This document shows, in pieces, positions 1 to 6,260 of a stretch of DNA of 15,876 nucleotides. The first letter of the stretch is position 1. Every line of letters begins with the position of its first letter. Origin of the DNA: UM-FILTER-49-7 sp964599895. Lineage in GTDB: Bacteria > Acidobacteriota > Holophagae > Thermotomaculales > Thermotomaculaceae. Under the pieces are notes generated by a model, which did no database searches, was not told the DNA's origin, and was given only the letters and a program-made list of their open reading frames with translations. A program made the translations under genes and the position numbers. Location of the stretch: contig CAZRHT010000058.1 in the NCBI GenBank assembly GCA_964599895.1, positions 1 through 15,876 on the forward strand, given 5' to 3'.

Positions 1-92
1 TCCGTTACTTTTCCGATCAACCGATTATTGCTGTTGAGGCCAGCGGAGACCTGGACCGAAGCTTTATGATGGCGCTCACCGGCAGCAGGTAG
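1..92 (+). CDS. C-terminal end of an unidentified protein (partial)
   Basis: Frame 3 is open from the window edge to a TAG at 90-92 and gives 29 residues ending MMALTGSR. The other two plus frames close within 70 bases. The composition is protein-like, with a segment reading IIAVEASGDLDRSF, but the piece is too short to assign a family. The gene converges on the minus-strand STT3-like gene that ends at 233. A weak stem and an eight-T run follow at 105-147. I cannot say what it does; the call rests only on the open frame and position, so it could also be chance. Confidence 0.4.
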   Translation, partial: RYFSDQPIIAVEASGDLDRSFMMALTGSR

Positions 93-104
93 GAAGATCA
101 AGTT

Positions 105-147
105 GAGTTTGCAAAGACGCTGCGAAAACTCACGGCCTCTTTTTTTT
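105..147 (+). terminator. Possible weak terminator after the partial gene
   Basis: An imperfect stem pairs gagttt (105-110) plus gc (111-112) with gc and aaactc ending at 131, with a bulge on the 3' arm. Eight bases later there is a run of eight T at 140-147. The stem is weak and the distance to the T run is long, so this is at best a poor intrinsic terminator. Confidence 0.25.
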
Positions 148-197
148 GGTCTCACTTTGAAAGTAGAGAGTGTAAGAGTGTGACAAAGCATTTCTGG

Positions 198-251
198 CAC
201 CCATCACCCATCACAGTGCCGAAGGTACGGCATCACTCATCACTCTCATCC
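198..251. repeat. Heptamer repeats CACCCAT x2 and CATCACT x2 around a small hairpin
   Basis: CACCCAT occurs twice in tandem at 198-211, followed by CAC. CATCACT occurs twice in tandem at 231-244, followed by the related CTCATCC. Between them tgccg (217-221) pairs with cggca (228-232). The second block overlaps the 3' end of the STT3-like gene, so its last residues SDESDE and the stop are repeat-encoded. A related block lies on the other side of that gene at 2301-2333. Confidence 0.6.
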
Positions 252-2203
252 GAGCCGTCGGCTCGGATGAGTTCATACAACCGCCAGCGGTCTTTGTCTT
301 CAATGCCGGGGGTCTGCGGTTCTTCATAGACCAGGTGAAAGTATTTCAGTTTCGGTTGAATCACAGCCGCGCTATTGGTGAGTTGAAACAGGAAGGTTTG
401 GTCCCACTGCATGGGCAGGGGGTGGCCGTAGGGATCCATCTGACGGGACGCTGCCGCTCCCATATAGCTGGTCAGGCTGCTTTCTCCCAGCGACTGAATC
501 AGAATGTAACGGGCCTGGGCGGATTTGCAGGTTTTCACCAGTTCTGTTTCCGTTTCGGCTGCCATGGCGTTCAGGCAATAGTCAATTTTCTGAATAAAAT
601 CAGGAGTGCCACCGACAGGTGTGCCGATTTCAGGCCGGTGTGCCAGAAAGAGCAGGTGGTGTCCATAGTGCCACTGGGGGACCAGGATTCCATATTCGGG
701 CTTTATCACAGGGTCAAAATAGCCGCTGGTTTTGGGCGTATTCAGACGGACCCCGTGCATAACTTCAGCGAGACGGACGGTATCAGGGGCGTGTTCCAGT
801 TTTTTGTATCCGGTGAGCATCCCCCAGCAGACTGCCAGTTGAACAGCAAAGACAAGGGAAATACCTGCGTGAAACAGCGGCCGTCCAAAACGCTGCCACT
901 GGGTCATCATCCATACCCCCAGTGCTTCAGCGGCCAACGGAATTGTTACGAGGATAATGATGGCTGTGTAGTGGAGAAAACGAAGCTGAGAAATGCCCAT
1001 TACTGCTGTCGCGACGAACAGTACCAGAAGGGCGCTCCAGGTACTATTGCCGCTGCCGAGGCTTTTCCCTGCCCGGGAGATCATGAATATGAGCAGAAAC
1101 GGGACGGCAAGGAGGGAGGGCATAAACAGAAACTGGGATGGTTTGTAGAAGGCAAATAGGGATTGGGACTCCTTTACTACCATCGCGTTGGGGTCATGCT
1201 TCAGGAAGATTCCCGCAGCATCGGGGCTGAGTAGAACAACAACAGAAATTCCGGCAAGAGCCACGAGAAGCAGGGCGATTATGCCCATTCTGTTTCCGAT
1301 CCCATGTGTCTTGATCCATTTCAATAGAACCGGGGCCAGCCATCCGGCTCCGAATATAATAAGGTGAAAGCCTGAGAGGTATACTGTGGAAAAAGGATTT
1401 GACCAGATGCCGCCATATCCCAGTACCACCACAAAAGCGGCGGCAAAGCCCCATTTGAAGGTCTGTTGCCAGCGATCAATGAGTGATTCATCTTTGTCCA
1501 CCAATGCCAGAGTCACATAAACGGCGCCGAGCATCAATGCCAGTATGATACCGGCGGTAAAAAACCATAATGCGGACCCCGTTACGATACCCAGTATCCG
1601 GTTGATGCGGGGGGATTTTCCCTGTGCCTGAGCCACAATCAGCAACACAAACAAGGCAAAAAACAAATTCCCGGCAACGTGGTGATCGATGGTGCCAAGC
1701 AGTCCCACCCTGGCCAGTTGCCAGTTCAGCGCGGCAAAGAGGGCTCCGGCCACTGCAGTTACCCGGTGCCGGGCCAGACGTTTCAGAACAAAATAAATGA
1801 TGACAGGAGACAGCGTGCCAATTACCGGGATACACCATGCGAGAAATTCGGCGGTGAGATGAATGTTGCCGGTGAAATGAAAGACCGGCCATCCCAATCC
1901 AGCCAGAAAAAAATCGAAGCCAAGGGGCCAGTAAATCGTCCCCCCTGTGGGAAAAGCGAGGTAGCTGTCTTTCAGAGGCGAATGAATGAAACCGTGGTAG
2001 AAAAGCTCCACAATCCGCAAGTGGTACATGCCGTCAATATTCGGTGTATTGTAGGTTCCCATGTAGTATGTTTTTGAAATGTTGATGATGCGAACAGCAA
2101 ATGCCAGAAGCGCAATCCCGCTGATGGCCAGGGCATCGGCCGCTTTCGATCCGGGTCCCAATTTCATGATCCAGTTAATTGCTTTTGTTTTATTTCTCAG
2201 CAT
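233..2203 (-). CDS. STT3-like GT-C membrane glycosyltransferase (oligosaccharyltransferase family)
   Basis: The 656-residue protein has about a dozen hydrophobic segments up to about residue 465 and then a soluble C-terminal domain, the architecture of STT3/PglB/AglB. Family enzymes move a lipid-linked glycan to protein asparagine on the outer face of the inner membrane. The first acidic motif is visible as NIDGMYHLR (Asp57) and the second as GTIDHHVAG (Asp173). KESQ (Glu345) resembles the SVSE/TIXE glutamate of external loop 5. Where STT3 proteins carry WWDYG, this protein has QWHYGHH (510-516) in the same setting, followed by RPEIGTPVGG. The divergent motif may mean a different acceptor. 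No Shine-Dalgarno precedes the ATG, and a TACAAT hexamer lies six bases upstream. It follows the phosphatase gene after 130 bp of repeats, so it may be its own unit. The family call is fairly sure; the substrate is unknown. Confidence 0.7.
   Translation of the reverse strand: MLRNKTKAINWIMKLGPGSKAADALAISGIALLAFAVRIINISKTYYMGTYNTPNIDGMYHLRIVELFYHGFIHSPLKDSYLAFPTGGTIYWPLGFDFFLAGLGWPVFHFTGNIHLTAEFLAWCIPVIGTLSPVIIYFVLKRLARHRVTAVAGALFAALNWQLARVGLLGTIDHHVAGNLFFALFVLLIVAQAQGKSPRINRILGIVTGSALWFFTAGIILALMLGAVYVTLALVDKDESLIDRWQQTFKWGFAAAFVVVLGYGGIWSNPFSTVYLSGFHLIIFGAGWLAPVLLKWIKTHGIGNRMGIIALLLVALAGISVVVLLSPDAAGIFLKHDPNAMVVKESQSLFAFYKPSQFLFMPSLLAVPFLLIFMISRAGKSLGSGNSTWSALLVLFVATAVMGISQLRFLHYTAIIILVTIPLAAEALGVWMMTQWQRFGRPLFHAGISLVFAVQLAVCWGMLTGYKKLEHAPDTVRLAEVMHGVRLNTPKTSGYFDPVIKPEYGILVPQWHYGHHLLFLAHRPEIGTPVGGTPDFIQKIDYCLNAMAAETETELVKTCKSAQARYILIQSLGESSLTSYMGAAASRQMDPYGHPLPMQWDQTFLFQLTNSAAVIQPKLKYFHLVYEEPQTPGIEDKDRWRLYELIRADGSDESDE
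245..271. repeat. Perfect 12-bp inverted repeat with 3-base loop
   Basis: Positions 245-256 are the exact reverse complement of 260-271, with gtc between. The structure covers the last codons of the minus-strand STT3-like gene. No T run follows on either strand, so it is not a standard intrinsic terminator. It could protect the 3' end of the mRNA or belong to the neighbouring repeat element. Confidence 0.65.
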
Positions 2204-2209
2204 AGAGGC

Positions 2210-2215
2210 ATTGTA
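2210..2215 (-). promoter_or_regulatory. Candidate leaderless -10 element of the STT3-like gene
   Basis: On the minus strand TACAAT lies six bases before the ATG and is preceded by TGA, giving an extended -10 of the form TGnTANAAT. There is no Shine-Dalgarno between it and the ATG and no good -35. This spacing is expected when transcription starts at or next to the start codon. Confidence 0.4.
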
Positions 2216-2236
2216 TCATGGCTGCGCCGCAACCGC

Positions 2237-2260
2237 AGTGCGAGTGAAAGTGCGAGTGCA
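2237..2260. repeat. 12-bp tandem doublet agtgcgagtgMa
   Basis: The decamer agtgcgagtg occurs at 2237-2246 and 2249-2258, a period of 12 bp. It lies in the spacer between the STT3-like gene and the phosphatase gene. It is too short to be a CRISPR or classical satellite and looks like a local slippage or duplication product. Confidence 0.6.
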
Positions 2261-2263
2261 CGA

Positions 2264-2296
2264 GGGAAAGGGATTATCTCATCTGTTTCCTTTCCC
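2264..2296. repeat. 8-bp inverted repeat with 17-base loop
   Basis: gggaaagg (2264-2271) is the exact reverse complement of cctttccc (2289-2296). It lies downstream of the phosphatase stop on the minus strand. There is no adjacent T run, so a terminator role is unproven. Confidence 0.4.
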
Positions 2297-2300
2297 AACC

Positions 2301-2333
2301 ATCCACTATCCACTCATCACGGCCCGAAGGGCC
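2301..2333. repeat. Heptamer ATCCACT x2 plus CATCAC and GGCCC-GAA-GGGCC hairpin
   Basis: ATCCACT is repeated at 2301-2307 and 2308-2314, then CATCAC at 2315-2320, then a perfect 5-bp stem ggccc/gggcc at 2321-2333. The hairpin abuts the TAA stop of the phosphatase gene (2334-2336). The make-up matches the element at 198-251: heptamers of the CATCACY/ATCCACT kind beside a GC stem whose loop contains gaa. Confidence 0.55.
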
Positions 2334-3857
2334 TTATGGCCGGTAGCCGATGCACATGACGGTTACATCATCCACAAGGCGCCCATTTCCGAATTGCATA
2401 GCTTCCTTAATGGCGGTGGAGACGGTGTTTTCACAGGGTGTTCCCCGGTGTTCCAGAAGCAGTTGCTGGAGTGCCATTTCCCCATACTCGTTGCCTTCGG
2501 GGTCGCAGATTTCAGTAAGCCCATCGGTGTAAAGAAATAATGTGTCTCCCGGAGTAATTGGTATTGTGTCGGATTCAAAAACGGTATTTTCGAACAATCC
2601 CAACACCATTCCCCCCATTGACAGCTCCCGTACCTCTGTGTGGCTGAGGTTGTAGAGGATGGGGTGGTTGTGTCCGGCATTGAGATAGCTCAGAGTTTGT
2701 GCTTCTGTGTCCAGGATACCCAGAAACATGGACACAAATTTGTTTGTTTCGGTTGTTTCACATATCAAGTTATTCAGAGATTCCGCAATCTGAACCAGAT
2801 CGTGGTGTCCGGTAGTAATGAGTGTTTTCAAGGAAGATTGGACTGCGGACATGATGAGAGAAGCCGGTATGCCTTTCCCTGTGACATCAGCCATCAGGAA
2901 AAACAAGCTTGTATCGGAGAGTCGAATGGCGTCGTAGTAATCACCGCCCACTTCTCCGAATGTTTCCATTGATGCCTGCATTTGAATGCCGGACATTTCA
3001 GGTAGTTGCTGGGGCAGAAGTTTCTGCTGGATATCACGGGCAATGAGGATTTCTCGCTCCAGTTTTTCCCTTGCAACCCGTTCTTCCACCATGCGGATGT
3101 TGTCAAGGGTGGTGACCAGGAAGTTCAGCAGAATGTGGGAGAATGCCTTGTCCGAATGGTTAAATGGTTGCCGGTTTATTTTCTCCCCGGCAAGTAGAAA
3201 GACCTTTCCGTCCACGTCCACTTCGTTTTCCAGCCCACTTATGGACTTGATCTCTTTCCGTGGTAACAGGCCTTCCGGCACGGTGATATTGCGCCCGTAA
3301 CAGGTGTAGCTGTCGTTGAACTGGTCCCGCACAGCGATAAGTATTTGTCTCAGAAGCAATTGGCCGGATAATTCGTTGAGGCAAAGAGCAGCGGCCCGAC
3401 CGATTTCTTTGGTCAACAGCAGTTCCCTGCTTAATTCAAATAGGGAATTCAATTCCAGTATTTTCTTGCTCAGATTGCGGTTGGCCTGTTTCAAGTCTTC
3501 CCTGCCCATGATGTTTTTCATGAATGTGGCAGTCAGCGAACAGAGGCCGATGATGAAGGCTTCTTCCTCTACGGTCAGGGGCTTCTTTACGAGCCGGGTA
3601 CCAAGGAGGAGTTCGCCCAGTTTCTGATCGGCAAACGTAAGGGCAAAGCGATGGGGGAGCTCATCATTGCTGCCGCCACCTCGCCTGTAATGGGCGCCAT
3701 CTGTTAAGGCAACTTCGCCCCGGGAAATAGCAAAACGGCCCATGACCGTCAGCAACAGGTGATCACATATTTCCTGGCGGGTCTGGATCTGGTTGGCGTT
3801 GGCGGCAAATTCCAGAAAAGATGAACATTCGATAAGTCTGGTCTTGTCACCCGGCAT
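2334..3857 (-). CDS. SpoIIE/RsbU-type PP2C serine phosphatase with GAF-like sensor region
   Basis: This 507-residue protein is the output-switching phosphatase of a partner-switching module; it should dephosphorylate the STAS protein encoded two genes upstream. The C-terminal PP2C domain (about 285-507) shows every metal-binding signature: GGDYYD (304-309), ADVTGKG (323-329), NAGHNHP (393-399), YTDGLTE (443-449) and DDVT (496-499). Residues about 17-117 and 137-253 look like two GAF-type domains. A charged helix at 256-280, containing REKLEREILIARDIQQKLLP, links sensor and enzyme as in RsbU relatives. I see no transmembrane segment or receiver domain, so it is probably a cytoplasmic sensor with an unknown ligand. 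Its ATG lies inside the end of the kinase gene (11-bp overlap), which implies translational coupling. Confidence 0.9.
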   Translation of the reverse strand: MPGDKTRLIECSSFLEFAANANQIQTRQEICDHLLLTVMGRFAISRGEVALTDGAHYRRGGGSNDELPHRFALTFADQKLGELLLGTRLVKKPLTVEEEAFIIGLCSLTATFMKNIMGREDLKQANRNLSKKILELNSLFELSRELLLTKEIGRAAALCLNELSGQLLLRQILIAVRDQFNDSYTCYGRNITVPEGLLPRKEIKSISGLENEVDVDGKVFLLAGEKINRQPFNHSDKAFSHILLNFLVTTLDNIRMVEERVAREKLEREILIARDIQQKLLPQQLPEMSGIQMQASMETFGEVGGDYYDAIRLSDTSLFFLMADVTGKGIPASLIMSAVQSSLKTLITTGHHDLVQIAESLNNLICETTETNKFVSMFLGILDTEAQTLSYLNAGHNHPILYNLSHTEVRELSMGGMVLGLFENTVFESDTIPITPGDTLFLYTDGLTEICDPEGNEYGEMALQQLLLEHRGTPCENTVSTAIKEAMQFGNGRLVDDVTVMCIGYRP

Positions 3858-4278
3858 GACGCTGGCCCCGTTTCATCACCAGGCGGCAGTAGTGGATGTC
3901 CGCGACACTCCCGTATGCGACACTGTCCATGATACGAGTCATTAGGACGATACCCAGCCCTCCCTTTCTATATCGTTTCATGTATTCTTCCATATCAGGG
4001 AGATGGATTTCGGTATCGGAAATCGGGATGCCATTGTGACGCACATCAATGGTGAGTTCTGTGTCCGTGATGGTAAATTGAAGGGTAACGCGGCGCTTTC
4101 TATCAAAATGATAGGCGTGCTTGATGGTGTTGGTTACCGCTTCGTCCACCGCAAGAGAGATGTCTTTGGCGGTGGAATTGCTGAATCCGGCCAGCTGGCA
4201 CATGGAAACCGTTACATCTGTTGCCAGTTTGAGAAAAATTGTATCGGCCGCAAATTCAACATTGAAGAATTGTTTCAT
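3847..4278 (-). CDS. RsbW-like anti-sigma/serine kinase (GHKL ATPase)
   Basis: The 143-residue protein has the single HATPase domain of RsbW/SpoIIAB proteins, which bind a partner and phosphorylate the STAS antagonist on serine. The N box is clear as DEAVTNTIKHAY (45-56, with Glu46 and Asn50), and the lid/G2 region as KGGLGIVLM (105-113). In the G1 box the family usually reads DNG, with Asp contacting adenine. Here it is DVRHNGIP, with His81 at that place (codon CAC, one base from GAC). This may lower ATP binding. The gene overlaps the STAS gene by 4 bp and the phosphatase gene by 11 bp. No sigma factor is encoded in the window, so the partner it restrains is unknown. Confidence 0.85.
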   Translation of the reverse strand: MKQFFNVEFAADTIFLKLATDVTVSMCQLAGFSNSTAKDISLAVDEAVTNTIKHAYHFDRKRRVTLQFTITDTELTIDVRHNGIPISDTEIHLPDMEEYMKRYRKGGLGIVLMTRIMDSVAYGSVADIHYCRLVMKRGQRHAG

Positions 4279-4631
4279 TTTCTGTTATGCCCGCCAAAAG
4301 CGCTGATCGCGGGCGCCTCCTCTTCAAAAATCTCGTAAAGTTCAGTAAAACCAAGAATGTCAAATACATTAAACACACTTTCGCTGAGATTGCAGAGGTG
4401 GATATCCCCGTCATTGTCCCGAATTTCTTCAATTACACCCATCAGCGCGCCAAGGCCGGCAGAGGAAATGTACTCAAGGCCCCGCCCATTGAGAACCAGT
4501 CGATACTGTTTTTCTTTTACCAGGCTCTGAAGGGTTTCTTCAAACTGGTTTACAGTGTGGGCGTTTATGAAGCCATCGGGGCAAATGACGGCTGCGCCTT
4601 CCTTGTTTTCGATCTTGATGGTCAGTTCCAT
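4275..4631 (-). CDS. STAS-domain anti-anti-sigma factor (RsbV-like)
   Basis: The 118-residue protein is almost all STAS domain. The phosphorylation loop reads YISSAGLG (54-61), with Ser57 the expected site by analogy to SpoIIAA/RsbV. Unphosphorylated protein should bind the RsbW-like kinase and free its target; phosphorylated protein should not. A short acidic tail (FEEEAP, 102-107) follows. An AGGAGG Shine-Dalgarno (4641-4636 on the minus strand) lies four bases before the ATG. The last four bases overlap the kinase ATG. The gene comes 46 bp after the DGQHR gene, with no clear promoter or terminator in that gap, so it probably belongs to the same transcript as cobO. Confidence 0.88.
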   Translation of the reverse strand: MELTIKIENKEGAAVICPDGFINAHTVNQFEETLQSLVKEKQYRLVLNGRGLEYISSAGLGALMGVIEEIRDNDGDIHLCNLSESVFNVFDILGFTELYEIFEEEAPAISAFGGHNRK

Positions 4632-4677
4632 ACTTCCTCCTGTCTGATTGTTAAACGGATTCCCGTAAAAAAAGTTT

Positions 4678-5661
4678 TCACAAAAGCCATTCCTGCAATT
4701 CCCGGTTCCGTCCTTCCGGCAATCGCATCAGGAATTCACGGATGAGGCGGGTACGTCCTTCGCGGTTTCTCAACAGAGTTTTATCCCATCGAAAATCAGA
4801 AACCGGAGAGAGAATATCCGCAATTTCTTCTTCGGAGAACGATTCTTTTTCCAGTGAGCGGCCCCGGCGAATAACCCGCTCAAATACGGGGGACAATGCA
4901 ATGGAAAGCGTTGCCGTGTTTATGGGCACCTTGTAGAGTTTGAAGAACACGTTGATGAAATGGGCAAAAATGGGTTCCGGTTTCTTCATGTTCCGCTCCA
5001 GCACCCCTCCTAAATCAATGAACGGTACGATGAGCCGCGTAAGGCTGTCCAGCGAGATAATCCCTTTTTCACCTCTTGCAACCCGGACCTGTTGGTGGAG
5101 CAGGCAATGGGAATCCGTGTTGAGATGGAGTGCGATTTCGGTTGCCTTTTTCTCTTCCCCTTCTGTCTTTCCGATATAGTGGCGGATATCCAGGAGCAAG
5201 CTCTTGCTCAGCGGTTTCTGAGTCGAATTAATTACGGTAAAGACGTCAGCTGCCTGGTTCTCATCCAGGTTGAGGAAACCGATGCAGGAGAGTTCAAAGT
5301 CGACTTTGCCTGAAAACTGGAATCCCATCAGGCGGTGCTGGCCATCAAGGATGGTGGCGCAAGGAGTGTCGTCCGGGATTGTAAGGTATCCAGCATTTTC
5401 AATCCCATGGTTTTTTACTGCCTCAAAGCTCACGGATTCATCAAAATTCAGGATAATGTTGTTTGCAATCAGAGAATGGGGTTCGCGAAGATACAGGGCA
5501 ATTTCCTTCAGTCGCTTCCGATCCAGCGTCCGCTGAAGTGCCAGCCTCTCATCCCTGCTGCGGTGGCTCAGGCGAACCACTTTTGAGAGGTCGGACGCTC
5601 GGGCCGCGAACAGGTACAGCGGAATCGCTTTCTGCTTCAATGAAATGGCGAAAAGTTTCAT
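4678..5661 (-). CDS. DGQHR-domain protein (DndB-like, ParB/sulfiredoxin-type fold)
   Basis: The 327-residue protein carries the diagnostic motif ILDGQHRLMGF (DGQHR at 106-110), followed about 30 residues later by FTVINSTQKPLSKSLL (141-156), a pattern shared with DndB and related DGQHR proteins. DndB represses phosphorothioation genes; others lie in DNA-modification or defence islands. Many have no known role, and the true activity is not settled. None of dndCDE, no dpd genes and no methylase or nuclease lie nearby. Instead the ATG overlaps the cobO stop by four bases (ATGA) and a GGAGGGG Shine-Dalgarno lies inside cobO, so the two are cotranslated. The gene seems intact and about the usual length. 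I would not assign a function beyond the domain. Confidence 0.8.
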   Translation of the reverse strand: MKLFAISLKQKAIPLYLFAARASDLSKVVRLSHRSRDERLALQRTLDRKRLKEIALYLREPHSLIANNIILNFDESVSFEAVKNHGIENAGYLTIPDDTPCATILDGQHRLMGFQFSGKVDFELSCIGFLNLDENQAADVFTVINSTQKPLSKSLLLDIRHYIGKTEGEEKKATEIALHLNTDSHCLLHQQVRVARGEKGIISLDSLTRLIVPFIDLGGVLERNMKKPEPIFAHFINVFFKLYKVPINTATLSIALSPVFERVIRRGRSLEKESFSEEEIADILSPVSDFRWDKTLLRNREGRTRLIREFLMRLPEGRNRELQEWLL

Positions 5662-6182
5662 CTTTCAATCCCCTCCCTGGCCGGTATCCCCTTTTGGTAA
5701 GGGTGCCGGATTTCTTTCATTTCTGTAATCAGATCCGCCAGGTCTAAGATTTCCTGGGGCGCGTAACGGCCCGTGAGGACCATTTCCACATCTGTGGAAC
5801 GGCTTTTTACAAGCTCTACAACTGATTCTACATCCAGGAGGCCCATGTGGATGGCAATGTTCACTTCGTCCAGTATGCATATGTCATATTTTCCTGATTG
5901 TATCGCTTTCCGACAGGTTTGCAGTCCTTCCCGTGCCAGACGGCAGTCATTCTCATCTGCTGTATGGACAAGGGAGTCTGTCCCGAACTGGCAAATCTGC
6001 ACCCGGCCGTCTGTGAATTTCTCAATGGCAAGTTCTCCATACTGGACGCCCTTCATAAATTGGCCGATGAATACGGAAAATCCCCGCCCTGCTGCCCGGA
6101 CAGCCAGACCAAGTGCTGCCGTTGTCTTTCCTTTTCCGTTTCCGGTATAAACCTGCACCAGCCCCGGTGATAGTCTCCCCAT
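5658..6182 (-). CDS. cobO: Cob(I)yrinic acid a,c-diamide adenosyltransferase (CobO/BtuR type)
   Basis: The enzyme transfers the adenosyl group of ATP to cob(I)alamin or cob(I)yrinate diamide, giving coenzyme B12 forms, in the cytoplasm. At 174 residues it has the family's length. The P-loop GNGKGKTT is at 14-21. ILDEVNIA (103-110) holds the conserved Asp-Glu, TGRYAP lies at 137-142, and the C-terminus ends in the typical HPYQKGIPAREGIE segment. AAGGAG (6195-6190) lies seven bases before the ATG. No other cobalamin gene and no cobalamin riboswitch are in the window. This suggests salvage or a dispersed pathway. It is the first gene of a minus-strand run with the DGQHR gene and the partner-switching set. 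Confidence 0.92.
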   Translation of the reverse strand: MGRLSPGLVQVYTGNGKGKTTAALGLAVRAAGRGFSVFIGQFMKGVQYGELAIEKFTDGRVQICQFGTDSLVHTADENDCRLAREGLQTCRKAIQSGKYDICILDEVNIAIHMGLLDVESVVELVKSRSTDVEMVLTGRYAPQEILDLADLITEMKEIRHPYQKGIPAREGIER

Positions 6183-6207
6183 AATTGGTCTCCTTCCGTT
6201 GCCATCA

Positions 6208-6213
6208 ATTATA
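6208..6213 (-). promoter_or_regulatory. -10 box of the cobO-led operon
   Basis: On the minus strand a perfect TATAAT lies at 6213-6208, placing the start of transcription near 6200 and leaving a leader of roughly 20 bases that contains the cobO Shine-Dalgarno. The -35 region is weak (tgcaaa at an 18-bp spacing). Confidence 0.45.
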
Positions 6214-6248
6214 GAGCATTTTGGGGTTTCGTTTGCAGGAAATTCATG

Positions 6249-6254
6249 TAAAAT
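6249..6254 (+). promoter_or_regulatory. Candidate leaderless -10 element of the phosphatidyltransferase gene
   Basis: TAAAAT ends six bases before the ATG at 6261, and no Shine-Dalgarno lies close to that ATG. The spacing matches that of TACAAT before the STT3-like gene. The -35 region is not recognisable. Confidence 0.4.
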
Positions 6255-6260
6255 CTGCCT

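Noticed and set aside
198..251. CRISPR array
   Set aside because: The units are 7 bp in two copies each with no spacers; far too short for CRISPR repeats.
670..903. B12-box-like GCCACTGGG at 670-678 and 895-903
   Set aside because: Both copies lie inside the STT3-like coding region, far from cobO and the receptor, without the rest of a cobalamin riboswitch.
335..1159. Long plus-strand open frame antisense to the STT3-like gene
   Set aside because: It has no family motif, low-complexity shadow composition and no ribosome site, while the minus strand encodes a clear membrane protein.
4678..5661. DNA phosphorothioation (Dnd) or related defence island
   Set aside because: Only the DGQHR-domain protein is present; no dndCDE, restriction or other defence gene is visible in the window.
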